Assembly (NCBI GenBank): GCA_031213475.1
Contig: JARUPZ010000012.1
Span: 11,180,727-11,244,726, forward strand
From: Nereocystis luetkeana
Lineage: Eukaryota; Sar; Phaeophyceae; Laminariales; Laminariaceae
DNA length: 64,000 nt
Reading direction: 5' to 3'
Shown: in pieces, positions 32,755 to 43,766 of the stretch
Position numbering within the stretch: position 1 is the first letter of the stretch
Layout: each line of letters opens with the position of its first letter
Position numbers and translations under genes: made by a program
Notes under the pieces: generated by a model
Seen by the model: the letters and a program-made list of their open reading frames with translations, nothing else
The model's database searches: none
Told to the model about the DNA's origin: nothing

Positions 32755-33010
32755 CTTCTGGGCAGGTAGAGGATGTCCTAGATATTTCAGGTCATATAGA
32801 TCTGTATGATCTGTATGATCTAGCTCGTCATGTTGCCGGGTGGGGAGCTGTATCACCTGCATGATGCAGAACATATTTCCCGAGTTAGACCTGTGCTGTA
32901 CAGATCCTGCTCAACATCTCATTACGGCAGCTTAGGATCTTTTTGACATAGTTGATCTATATGATCTATCTGTCGATCATCTAGATGATCTGTCTGTTCT
33001 GCCCGATGTG
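32755..33010 (-). repeat. GATC-rich dispersed repeat, copy 7 (inverted)
   Basis: The core is in reverse orientation (TGTACAGATCCTGCTCAACA), with GATCTGTATGATCTAGCTCG on the left and TGATCTATCTGTCGATCATC on the right. Confidence 0.75.
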
Positions 33011-33301
33011 ATTTGTTTCACTCGAGGAACCCCCTGTCAGCGATAGTGTTTCCGGCCCAAGAATAATCACCCCTGTCGCAGGGTCCTAAGGCTTGCTCTT
33101 GGTACTCTCGGTGGGCGGTTGGTTATCCCTTTACCAGTAGCCCAGCAAACTATTAATAGTACCTTCTTAATTGGCGTCGTCGGTAGGACGCATCTTTGCG
33201 CGCATGATCTATACCTGGTATCTGATAAGCTGCGGTGAGTGCATGGGTGAGGGCCCAACCTCCGGCCTCCATAGCTTAATTTTCGTTCACGCGTTATTCA
33301 G

Positions 33302-33541
33302 GACCTCGACGAGCCACGCCCCGAACAAACGAAAAAACATCCTCCGTGCTTGGAATTGCAACAACAAAAACAAAAAAATATCCGGTACGACGAAATCCTG
33401 TTTTTGTCGAAGGTAACCTTCGTTGAGGTGTCCGCCAACTTTCTTCCAGACGAAGTTCTACTTCTGGAAGAGGTTATCGCTGTGAATAGCCGTGGGATTG
33501 AGAGTACCTACGAGTGGGTGTCTCCCGACGAAGCTCCCGAG
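33302..33541 (+). CDS. Gene A exon 21
   Basis: 80 codons, phase 0-0, between TTATTCAG and the consensus donor GTGAGT. A charged Gln/Lys stretch (LELQQQKQKN) is followed by RYDEILFLSKVTFVEVSANF, LPDEVLLLEEVIAVNSRGIE and STYEWVSPDEAPE. Alternating hydrophobics suggest beta strands. No named domain. Confidence 0.82.
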
Positions 33542-34099
33542 GTGAGTGGGGTGTGGCAGGGGAAAGAAAGACCGGAGTAACAGTAGCTACTGGGGGGTTT
33601 TTGCCTTTCCTTTGTGATTTGATGCTCACCCACGCGGCGAATTATATGGTAATAACGAGAAAAACATTTTCGACGGATGATATGCAGGAGCGTTTTGTTA
33701 CTGTTCGGGAGGCTTTCTGTGTCTCAAGTCGGTTTTATTACGTCGTTCGTCTGGTCATCTTCGTGTCTGTTTGGTTGTCGTCGTTTTTTTTACGGTTGAC
33801 ACACGCTATGGACACACATTATTAAATAGCTCTATGTACAGTATCGTAACCATACATACGATTAGCTTGACGAGATAGATGGAGGAAGGATTGGGATTGG
33901 CGGTCGGGAGATTGATGATACCTACGAGTGAGTTGTCCGATGAAGCTACCGAGGCGGATTGGGGACGGATCTGTACCAGACAGGCAGGCTACGAGTATTG
34001 TGTTTGATGACTGCTGTCACCATGCGCGCGGTGGGGTTTCTGCGTCGCACGCCGCTAGCTTCATGAATCTCCTCCAATATCCATTGCCGTAGTAGAAGA

Positions 34100-34410
34100 G
34101 TGCTCCATACTCGATAGTCGATTGTCGATTAGTCAACAAATCGATTATCGATTGTGACTACAGTGAGTCAACAATCGACAATCGATCAGTCGAGTCTCGA
34201 TTATCGTGTTGATGAGTCAACAATCGACAATCGATAAGTCGATTACCGGTTATCGATTGTCATTAGGTCAATTGTTAGTTGTTGATAAGTCAACAATTAA
34301 TCGACAATCGACCACAAGTCGATTATAGGCTTTCGATTTTTCGATACGTCAATAATCTCCAACCGATAGGGTCAGCAATTGAATTTGTTAAGTCGACAAG
34401 CCGATACTGT
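34100..34410. repeat. Array of GTCGATT / AATCGAC inverted short repeats
   Basis: TCGATTGTCGATTAGTCAAC, AATCGACAATCGATCAGTCG, GTCGATTACCGGTTATCGAT and relatives fill 300 bp. Units occur in both orientations, so the tract could form many small hairpins. Confidence 0.85.
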
Positions 34411-34846
34411 AACGGAGAAATAGTCCGTCTTCTCGGTTGAAGAGCTTGTACGCGTATGACACTTGCATCATTCGCAATGGGAAACGCGCAGGTACGAGGG
34501 TAAGGGCTCTACGATGTTACCCTGATATGATAGCAGTGCCGCGTTTTAGGGGGGAAGGAACATATCATGTCAGAGTAATAAATACTACTGTACAGTATGG
34601 TGTTTGAACATAAAGGGGAATGCATGTTTTTTGGGTCCATCGTGGATTCCGCAATAATACTACAATATGTATGACTGTTAGTATGCCTCTCGGAATAGTG
34701 CCTAAAGAGGCTCCTCGCTTCAGGAGCTCCATACCCTACTAGCCCACAAAAAAAAGACGACCTCGAGAAAGCGTGTACGACTGATTCGATGGACTACTGT
34801 AGGTATACGCTAATGAGGGTGAAATTGCTCAATTCAACACCTGAGT

Positions 34847-34956
34847 TATTACGGGGGACCATAGTTAATAGGACCTATGGTACACATAAAAACCTATATA
34901 TTTAACCGTTTTTACTAACAATATTTGGTCCTATTAACTATGGCCCCCCGTAATAG
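34847..34956. mobile_element. Palindromic MITE, copy 7
   Basis: ACGGGGGACCATAGTTAATA to AACTATGGCCCCCCGTAATA; its interior is nearly identical to copy 4. Confidence 0.92.
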
Positions 34957-35800
34957 TGTGAATTACTTGCTTAATGAATTGAGTCAGCGGACGATAAATA
35001 AATGGGTTGAGCTACGTTTGTTTAGCGGTATGGATGAATGGGTTTCGTCTAAAGAAGCACACGCTATGGAGACATATTATTATCGTAAAACTGAGATGGG
35101 ACCCCAATGATCGTGCTTGTAGTTCCTTCCTCAGCTGAGGAGCCCCGTCAGTGAGAATATTGCCTCAGAAGGCAAGAAACGTGCTACCCCTAATTAATTG
35201 GACCCCCCGTCGCAGACACAGTCAGTTAAAATCCTTAGCCGTGCACTGGTTGGTGAGCTGCAAGAACTATTGACAGCGGGTACCCCGATATAAGAGAGGA
35301 CATTCGGGATTTTAACGCGGTCAAATCGGCATGTCCCGCGCCCATTCTAAACGCTGCTTCGAAGCATGTATTGCCCACTACAGAAAAGAGCGTTGTGTTA
35401 CAGTCCTTGAGAACGCCGCTTTTGGCTTGTCACGGAGGCGCTCTTAAATCGGGGTACCCACTGTCTGTTACACATTTGGTTAGAAGCACTTACTTGTAGA
35501 AGACCCGACAACGTGCATTAGCAGTATACATACTACAGATTATATCAACCACTCGTGAAACACCTACCTACAGAAACTATATTTATATAGAGTATTGTGC
35601 GCCTCTTGTGAACGGTCTCCTTGTTGGCTGATTGCAAAGGAACAGTCGCGATTATGCTATTTATTCATGTTGTTGTTAAGCTTTTCTTGTCTGCGGGGCT
35701 CGGTGTCATCTGTTCCAGTACACAACCCCCAAAACATCCTGTCCGAACATGTTTTTTTCGATTGTTACAACAAAAAGAGCGCGTGCTGCAATAGGAACAC

Positions 35801-35810
35801 ATTACTATTA

Positions 35811-35848
<38 letters not shown>

Positions 35849-35940
35849 TGTCTTGCCATCCGACAATGTGCAGCATGATCTTCAACATGGATCACTCATA
35901 ACTTTCCCGAAAGAAGAAAACCTCGGAAACAAAAGGAAAC
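35801..35940. repeat. GATCAACGTTGAAG-type repeat with a TTA array on its left
   Basis: A (TTA)n array is followed by GCCATCCGACAATGTGCAGC, ATGATCTTCAACATGGATCA and CTCATAACTTTCCCG. The same order (microsatellite then terminal motif) occurs near 36300 and, reversed, near 7860-8130. Confidence 0.75.
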
Positions 35941-36054
35941 CCATGCACCAAGTCTACCTCCCTTCCGTGCCAACTTTCAGCCTGTCTACTCTATTTGCTG
36001 TATTTGCTCCTTCCTTCTCATTACGTTCTATCCTTAAATCCTAAACAACTGCAT

Positions 36055-36102
36055 CCTTATTACTCCGGAGTATTAATAATAATACTCCGTAATAAATAAT
36101 AA

Positions 36103-36138
<36 letters not shown>

Positions 36139-36259
36139 AATTAATAATAATAAATTAATTAATAATAATAAATTATTATTATTATTATTATTATTATTAA
36201 TAATAATAATAAATTAATTAATAATAATAATAAATTATTATTATTATTATCATTATTAT

Positions 36260-36290
<31 letters not shown>

Positions 36291-36394
36291 GTTATTATTA
36301 TTATTATTATTATTATGCTTGCCATTCGACAATGTGTAGTATTGTTTTAATAAACGACTATAATAACAGAAAGTGAAGAACTCTCCAGAACAAA

Positions 36395-36433
<39 letters not shown>

Positions 36434-36468
36434 TTAATTTATATTATTATTATTATTATTATTATTAA

Positions 36469-36515
<47 letters not shown>

Positions 36516-36587
36516 GTATTAATTATTATTATTATGATTATTATTATTATTGTTATTATTATTATTATTTCAATTTATGTTATTATG

Positions 36588-36620
<33 letters not shown>

Positions 36621-36683
36621 TTAATTTATAATTTAATAATAATAATCATAATAATAATAATCATAATAATAATAATAATAATC

Positions 36684-36735
<52 letters not shown>

Positions 36736-36739
36736 TAAC

Positions 36740-36827
<88 letters not shown>

Positions 36828-36895
36828 TAATAATAATACTAACAGTAATAACAATAATAACAATAATAACAATAATAATACGGAGGATATTCACT
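36055..36895. repeat. TTA/TAA array with inverted halves
   Basis: About 840 bp made mostly of (TTA)n up to about 36640 and (TAA)n from there to 36890, with short islands of opposite sense before 36240. The two halves are complementary. Confidence 0.95.
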
Positions 36896-37084
36896 ATAAT
36901 GCCGTGCATTTCTTCGTCAGGGGTCAGTTCTATTACGCGCACAATGTACAATGAACAATGTGCAAGGAGCTGCACGTATATACACGCTTTTCTTCTTGGT
37001 AGAGTTGTTCTCCAAATCACATCGTACTAATACCTCTACCACAGCACATGCCATACTTCATATCAACCAATACTCCTTAATCAT

Positions 37085-38045
37085 TGCCTTGTTTTGCCAT
37101 CCGACAATGTGTCATTGCAATAATAACATGACTTCCAACCATTGTTGCGTGTATCACTCACCCATAGACACTCCCCGAAAGAAGAAAGAATAAACAGGAA
37201 ACCAAGGGAAACGAAACTAAAATGGAAACTTGTGCGCGAAGCCTAACCCCCTTGCATGTTCCCAGCGGAAAGACATGATCACCTTGTAAACGGCGGCGTC
37301 GCAGGTTGTTATCTCCAGCCCCGACCCCGACCTGGCCTGCTCCCTGGCTCAGCTGAGGGCAAGACTTGGCGGGTCCTGGTTGTCAGCCGCTCAGGCGACT
37401 ACAGTGGCGTCGACCATCCCACGCGTGCTCGCCGGTAACTTCCATACTTTTGAGCGTTGAGTGTAAAGCAACAGCGCGCAATGGTGTTGTGTCAGTAGGC
37501 GAACGGTCTTCGAGAAGCAATCTATGTTGAGCCGGTAGTACGCACAGAATGGAAGCTATTTTATGCATAGGTAGTTTTTTTTCGTTCGTGTTCGGTTTCC
37601 CTTGCCTTTGTTGTTTTTGTTAGTGTTTGTTCGTGTTCAGTGTTGTTATTGATGGGCATTGAAGATCATGCTGCACGTTGTCAGGTGACAAAACAAAATA
37701 CAAAAAAATGGAAGCGGCTACGCTGCCCTATAATAGGGATTAAGGGTAGATTCTATTATTTCTGAAGGAGCACGTAGATGAGAAGGAAGGAGCAAAGACA
37801 GCCACTGGAGTAGATAGAGGTCAAGCATGAAACTAGGTACAGGAGGGAGAAAAGGCTTCGTGCATGCGATAGGTTTCCTCTTATGTTTTAGTTTCCCTTG
37901 TATTTTTCTAGTTTCGGGCAATGTTTATGAGTGATCAACTCTAAAGGACACCTCCCGGACATTCCCTTGATCTTCTTTCTTTTATTTCTGGGAATATTTT
38001 TGGGTGATCAACGTTGAAGCCCACGCTGCCATGACACTATCGTAT
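37085..38045. repeat. GATCAACGTTGAAG-type repeat, cluster of copies
   Basis: Terminal motifs near 37095 (GCCATCCGACAATGTGTCAT), 37655 (GAAGATCATGCTGCACGTTG), 37930 and 38005 (GGGTGATCAACGTTGAAGCC). Exon 22 of gene A lies inside this cluster, so at least one element inserted next to it. Confidence 0.65.
37305..37434 (+). CDS. Gene A exon 22: DUF4476-like segment, first part
   Basis: After GGCGTCGCAG the phase-0 frame reads VVISSPDPDLACSLAQLRAR, LGGSWLSAAQATTVASTIPR and VLA, ending phase 1 before GTAACT. The W-L-S-A-A-Q...V-x-x-x-I pattern parallels the F-T-x-x-Q start of DUF4476 repeats. Confidence 0.82.
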
Positions 38046-38286
38046 CGGAAATCAAACGCAACAAAAATCAAAATTATCATAATAAGAGAGGAAAAGGTGA
38101 CCATAGAATATTACCTCTCGCCGAAACACAATATTCCGGCTCGGCAACGACAACCTCACCCCCGAGCAAACAGGTTATCATGGAGTGTTAAGCAGCGCGT
38201 GCAATTTTAAGTGACAAGACATACAGCGAGATCATACGACTCGACAAAGTGAAGAAATGACTGGGCGTACAAAGACACCCCGACGC

Positions 38287-38501
38287 GTTCTACGATAGAG
38301 GTTCACACTAACAACAAGTCACCCAAAAACTGACTTCAGAAAAATCACATCGCATCCCGAGGAATAATCCCATGGCCCGAGCATACAGTTACGCCATTTT
38401 TTTCGAAACAAGCTTTTTTTGCCATTCCGACGATCTTGGGGTAAGGAGCTCCGTCGTTCATAAACCGTTTCAGCGGAAATGTGCCACCTCTATCGCAGAA
38501 C
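38287..38501. mobile_element. TIR element with 16 bp ends, copy 2
   Basis: Same left end as copy 1; the right end ACCTCTATCGCAGAAC has one mismatch. The interior shares GGAATAATCCCATGGCCCGA and CAGCGGAAATGTG with copy 1 but lacks the GAGGCTCCTC part, so it is about 30 bp shorter. Confidence 0.85.
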
Positions 38502-38737
38502 TCGTCCCCCAGAAAACGTTTTTCCCGCCTTAGGCGACGGCAGCCTCGCCGCCAATTACAGCTACCAGATTTCTAAAGGACCCTCACGAAGACCGGCACC
38601 AAGTGCATCCCGATATCGCACGACGCGATGGCTACGGGGCCATTCACCTTTCGGGGACTTAGTTTAGTTTTTGCGCGACACCCCTTTCCGCTGCCGTGCT
38701 CGTTTTCGTGTCGGATTTGGGCATCAACCTTCGACAG

Positions 38738-38808
38738 GGAAACGCTACGACATCGATGCCATTGTCTACCTCTTCAGTCGAGTGGTGGACCTCCGCAACT
38801 ACAGACAG
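38738..38808 (+). CDS. Gene A exon 23: DUF4476-like segment, VVD-x-x-N-Y motif
   Basis: The split Gly codon joins exon 22. Reads KRYDIDAIVYLFSRVVDLRN then YRQ, ending phase 0 at ACAG before GTATAT. V-V-D-x-x-N-Y is the most recognisable part of the DUF4476-like helical repeat. The donor lies in a short TA repeat. Confidence 0.82.
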
Positions 38809-39727
38809 GTATATATATATATATACCTGGTATACATGAACTACGGACTTGAGTGAGTGTGAGATTGAGTATTGATACTGTTTCCAAGATATTCACTAGT
38901 TTCCGCTTCCGAGGCCCACGATGCAAGGGTTGCACATGCCCCACCACCATTGTCTTGTACGGCCAAGTGAAACTTAAGCCGTTGTCGTGTGCTCCGTGCG
39001 GGAGGAGAATCTACCAGATGGTGACGATGTTCGGCTACGTCTTACGAGGGCTGCGTGAGCAGCTCAGCATGTATCGCTGGGGATTTTCGCCTCTTTACGA
39101 AATGCGTGTCCGGGTACGATATACCTCTTGATGTGCTTGGGCACTGCCTGCACGCAGGATTCTCTCGGCATATTTTGTTTAAGTCAAAACTGTCTCACGA
39201 TGCTTCTGCAGTCATCGCGTCCAAAGGGAACTTCTTTGCCTCGGAACATTTCGGTGAAACCTCGCGCAGCCGCTGGTCGGCGCATCTCGATGCCTCCCGT
39301 AGGGCAAGCAAAAACGCCATACATACATACCAGTATCATACTATCACACGTGCTGTGGGCATGAGTCATGAAAACGTGCGTATATGGACAAGTGTGTGTA
39401 TCGCCTTATCTACCATTCTTGGAGGAAACATATGACACGCTAGCGCTATACTGCCCTCCCCCGCCGCTTTCTCGTAGATTTTAGCGCATGGTGTCTTGTG
39501 CCTTGTTAGCCCTGCCCCCCCCCCCCCCCTTTCGATGTGGGGTGGTGTTTGACCTTCCACGCGGGGCTATCGGCACGGAGAAACTCAGCTTTTAATCCGT
39601 AATAATGTGGACGCCCGCGAAAAAATGATACCATGTAGTGTAAATGAGTTGTTCCATGATTATTGCCTTCGTGCTGCTTTGGGCAGTGGCAAACATGACG
39701 ATAGTATTTCTGCTTTTTTTGGGGTGC

Positions 39728-40800
39728 TTGTGAGAGATCAATCAACAGTGAAGCTCACGCTACATAAACATTTTCGGATGGCAAGAACAAATACGGTAGT
39801 AGTATACTGTTTTGTGATATGCGATATACCTACCGTTCAACTTACTGCTACACGTGGTGTCGTCTACACCGCCTTCGTTTACAAAAAAAAATGCGAAACT
39901 GAACATCTAGCTTGCCGACCCCTTTCCCGCTCTGCTCCCGTCCGGGCCACCACCCTCGTGCACTGCAACACGCGGTATCCCAAGCTCATAGAAACCCTCA
40001 ACCAGAGAGGACATACTCAGCTAGTTCAACGCCTCGGCGATCTGGACGCCTTGTGCCCCGCCGCTGCTGTTACACCAACAACCAAATCATGACGACATGC
40101 TTCGGCGACGGGTTTTATTGGCGTCGACGAACGCTTCCACGTTCTCGGGCTGGAGAGCGATGCGTTTCGACGGCAGCGGTATTGGCGCGCGGGCGAGCGT
40201 TCCGAGGGTTCAGGGCTGAAGCACTGCGTGTTTCGCACGGCGGCTTGGGTCGCGTCGACAAATATTTCCAAGGTTCTGAAGCGCTGCGTGTTACGACGGC
40301 GGCAGAGGCGTCGAGCAATGGTGTATAGCTTGCGTGCTGTAGCGTACAAGTGTACACCAGCTGGGGAAGAAGGTGGTGGGTCGACTTTCTAAATTGCGAG
40401 CAACGATCTTCGGCGCAAGCGCTTTCTGTAGAACCACTGCTGTGGATTTGTACCCCGCATGGATGATGCAATCAAGCCCCCTCTTGCGGACGTCCACGCA
40501 GGCAGCCCATAGGATGTGTAAGTATACATATGAACTATATGTTCAATCCGGCGTTTTCCGCAAAAGGGTATACCGGCGATAACGACAACAACTCAACGAT
40601 GAGCGTTTCGTCGGCGACAAGGCCTTTCCGGCTGAAGTTTGACCATCGGTTTCACGCTTCACGTAAATATACCGGGGTCCGTGCTGAGGGTTATTTTTTA
40701 GATTTCCCGCGGTTTGTAGTTGTCGCTCTTTTCATTCTGGGATGTTTGTGAGTGGCCGACGCTGTAGCCCGTCATGCCGCACATGATCGGATGCCGTACT
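39728..40800. repeat. GATCAACGTTGAAG-type repeat, two copies
   Basis: GAGAGATCAATCAACAGTGA with CATTTTCGGATGGC near 39732-39785, and GAGTGGCCGACGCTGTAGCC with CACATGATCGGATGCC near 40750-40795; both diverged. Other single copies lie near 3200-3260, 4805-4880, 19200-19260 and 28615-28670. Confidence 0.55.
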
Positions 40801-41529
40801 ACAGTAGACCACCGCCACCACCAACACCACCAACGTTCAGTATGCTCATGATCCCACACTATTAATAGTTAAAAGTAATTGCAGGCAGATATGTACCCGG
40901 TGCATGAAAAGATGATAGCACTCTAACACCAAGTAGTTTCAGACAACTGCACTACCGAAACCACCACCACCACAATTACCACCAAAGTTTAGTGTTACTT
41001 TTTCAGGTATTAGCACTGCTGTCGGTCGTACAGTCTCAACTTTATGTTTCAATCGCTCTCTATTCGTTCATGGAAGAGAGCAACGTCTCTCTCGCTCCAT
41101 GGCATTGTTACCGTGGAGTTTTTTCGGACACATAAACTTGGAGTTAGTAACGTCAATACGCTTATAGCTGATGAATCGAACACACTTACTTCGATTCTCG
41201 GTCACCTCCATGTGTTGTCTCGCTCATCTACCGGCATACCGGGTACCAGGTACAAACAACCGATGCGCGTGGTGTTGGTGTTTCCTACACCTCACTCATC
41301 ATCGATTGCTGAGGTCTGCTTCAATCGGTGAACGATACCACACTGGAGCTGTAAATAAGTGTTTCCGCAACTTGGGGACTCGATGTAGGGGTGATGTAGA
41401 CGGACTGAGTCTCCGCCGGCTTTTGCCGAAGAAAGGCCGGAAAAACCGAGGTTTCGGTTAAAAAGCTCGGGTTTTATTTGCAGCTGATTTTAGTTTTCTT
41501 GGGCCGATTTAGAGGGACAGGGCCTATTT

Positions 41530-41990
41530 TTCAAGGCTTTTCGCGGGTCAGGTCAAACCTCACGGGTCAGATCGGACACGCGATTTTGTTTTAGGTGTGT
41601 TGACTTGACCCGACCCGAGCCGAGCCGACCCGCGAAATTTTGAACCCCTCTTGACCCGACCCGACCCGACCCGACCCGACCCGACCCGCGAGATTAATAG
41701 AACTGTTGACCCGACCCGACCCGACCCGACCCGACCCGACCCGACCCGCGAGATTAATAGAACTGCTGACCCGACCCGACCCGACCCGTGAGATTAGAAA
41801 ATCTCCCGACCCGACCCGACCCGCGAGATTTAAATACCTCCTGACCCGACCCGACCCGACCCGACCCGACCCGACCCGACCCGCCACCTTCCGGTTGACC
41901 CATGAGACACGGGTTTCATGCGGGTCGGGTCACCTTGACCCGCGAGATCATTTATTTTGACCCGCGGCTTCGACCCGCGGATCCGGCACG
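41530..41990. repeat. GACCC pentanucleotide cluster 2
   Basis: Arrays of (GACCC)n, 3-8 units, separated by spacers of the form GCGAGATTAATAGAACT. Each array-plus-spacer block repeats at irregular 40-60 bp intervals. The open frames here, with Arg-Val-Gly-Ser-Gly repeats, are products of the array. Confidence 0.9.
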
Positions 41991-42209
41991 TGGTTCGACA
42001 CAATAGAAACAAATAAATACTCATATTTGTGCCCCGCAGCGATTTATGTGGCCTGGCTGTGGTGGGTATCGATTGATGCGGGCATACGTATATGGATTTG
42101 GCGATGTTTTAATGTCTGAACATTATACCAAAGGAATATTATGGAGTAATAGTACGAGGTAAGCCTTTTGCCAAGAGAGCGAGAAGTGTTTCAAGTGTCG
42201 AATCCCTGA

Positions 42210-42510
42210 GCTGGATGCGCGGGTCCGACCCGCGGGTCAGCAGAAAACAACTCGCGGGTCATGCTGGCCCGACCCGCGAGTGACCCGTTTCTCGCGGGTC
42301 ATGAGCTGACCCGACCCGTGAGCTTGTCATCACCTCTTGACCCGACCCGAGATTTTGGAAAATCTTGACCCGACCCTACCCTACCCGACCCTACCCTACC
42401 CGACCCGACCCGACCCGACCCGACCCGACCCGACCCGACCCGACCCGTGAAGTTTGAACACCCCGAGACCCGACCCGCGGGTCGGGTCATGGCCCGCGAA
42501 AAGCCCTGCT
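42210..42510. repeat. GACCC pentanucleotide cluster 3
   Basis: GCGGGTCCGACCCGCGGGTC at the left, (GACCC)n in the middle and CGGGTCGGGTCATGGCCCGC at the right, giving partly self-complementary ends. It repeats the layout of cluster 2. Confidence 0.85.
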
Positions 42511-42999
42511 ATTTTTACCCCAGGGGGTTGAATTCTGAGAGAAACAAAATATTTTTCATTTGTCCCCTCTACATAGTGGTGGTGTAGACGTATGATAGGC
42601 GACCCGGAACTATGATGTACATAATCTACAGGAGGAGGAGAGAAGAGAGAATCTGCGGCGCTCAGGTGAAATGATGGGGGGACAAAATATTACAATCAAC
42701 ACAACCAAACAAAGACCTACCGTTGTACGACTCGCGGGCATCGTTTTCGCGGCATTGCCATCATGTACAGTAGTTGTTAACTAGGACTTCCCCACTACTA
42801 CAGTAATATCTGCATTGATTGGTTGACGATACATATGATGTTCGTTTTTTCTCGTGGTGCTGCTCAGTTGAAACAGCCGGTGAACGAACGCCACGAGACA
42901 ACTCCCCGTCGAACGACAAGCGGGTGTTGCTCGCACCGCATCGCAAGTAGGACCATCACCGTCATCATCGTCATCATCATCATCAGCACCAACTGCCTT

Positions 43000-43145
43000 G
43001 ATCGATTGATTAATTGATTCATTGGCTGATTGATTGATTGATCGGTTGAGTGATTGACCGGTTGGTTGATTGGTTGATGAATTGATTCATTGGTTGATTG
43101 ATTGATTCGACTGGTTCATTGATTCGTTCATTGATCGATTTTTCG
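43000..43145. repeat. GATT tetranucleotide array
   Basis: Impure (GATT)n and (GGTT)n with CATT variants over about 145 bp, in intron 23 of gene A. Confidence 0.93.
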
Positions 43146-43655
43146 TGGCACGTGCCAGGGAAGGGGTAGCTCCTGATTTTCTGAGGCTCCTCAGTTGATT
43201 ATAGTATAGGCTCTCTCTACCTCACCCCGAAAACGACGAAGATCAAACCAAGATGAACAATCTCATTACCTAGGTGTAACTCGAATAGTACTAATAGTGT
43301 AAAAAATGGATGAGGTTCCAACGAATATGCATGACTTATAGGCTGGTTCCTCAGCACCCTTCAGGACCCTATTAATAGTCAAGAATATTGGCTCATAAGG
43401 CAAAAAAGTGTTGTCCCTGTCGCAGCACGCTTCTCGTGGCGAGTCACCTTGGGTTGGGTGGGTCCACATCATCATCAATCTGTAAGACTTGCCCTCAATG
43501 CCCACTGCGCACTACACATTCTCGAGTGTTGTAGTGCAAGAGCTCTTAGCGCTCTTTCGTGCTTTCTGTGCACGTTTTCAGCAGACCTGAACTACGTACT
43601 ACCAGGTGCTTATTGTCAAGGATTTTGGCATATCGTCACAACCATAGTCGCACAG

Positions 43656-43766
43656 GCCGCTCTGTTCGAGTCCCTTCGCGGTCTCGGAATGACGGACAGA
43701 TTCGACCACCCCGCGGAACACATTGCACGAAGGAAAAAGGCGGAAAGACTATTAACCCCAAAATAA
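43656..43766 (+). CDS. Gene A exon 24: probable 3'-terminal exon
   Basis: Phase-0 start after CGCACAG. Reads AALFESLRGLGMTDRFDHPA and EHIARRKKAERLLTPK, then TAA. L-x-x-x-L-R-x-L-G fits the end of a DUF4476-like repeat. Residues upstream in the same frame (GFWHIVTTIVAQ) also fit the fold, so the true acceptor may be earlier. The intron from exon 23 would be 4.8 kb and could hide another exon. Confidence 0.6.
   Translation, partial: AALFESLRGLGMTDRFDHPAEHIARRKKAERLLTPK

Larger units (their letters stand above)
33542..37304 (+). other. Intron 21 of gene A
   Basis: The GTCGATT array, MITE copy 7, GAGGCTCCTC-containing sequence near 34710 related to the TIR elements, and the TTA/TAA array. 34960-35790 holds nothing recognised. 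Confidence 0.6.
38809..43655 (+). other. Intron 23 of gene A
   Basis: The 39728 repeats, GACCC clusters 2 and 3, the GATT array and, at 43180-43240, a GAGGCTCCTCAGTTGA stretch like the interior of the 17091 TIR element. 38850-39720 and 40000-40700 have several open frames but no convincing exon. Confidence 0.5.
239..43766 (+). other. Gene A: split gene for LRR / LDLS-module / DUF4476-like mosaic protein (gene span, 5' incomplete)
   Basis: Span of the plus-strand gene whose exons are listed separately. The exons join in phase over most of their length: 2>3>4>5>6>7>8>9>10>11>12>13>14>15>16>17, then 18>19>20>21>22>23>24. Exon 1 to 2 and exon 17 to 18 are not resolved. Domain order: 28-residue leucine-rich repeats, LDLS strand modules alternating with helical DUF4476-like segments, a low-complexity linker, an unassigned domain and a last DUF4476-like segment. 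Such repeats are usually protein-binding scaffolds; no catalytic motif, signal peptide or membrane helix is visible, so a cytoplasmic or nuclear adaptor role is an inference. The true start lies left of the window or in an unrecognised exon. Confidence 0.7.

Noticed and set aside
34100..34410. CRISPR-like array
   Set aside because: Units are only 7-15 bp, alternate in orientation and lack constant spacers, and the DNA is eukaryotic.
36534..37020. Poly-Ile, poly-Tyr and poly-Leu frames
   Set aside because: Translation of the TTA/TAA array.
41591..42024. Arg-Val-Gly-Ser-Gly repeat frames
   Set aside because: A pentanucleotide array gives five-residue repeats in every frame; no start, splice or composition evidence for a protein.
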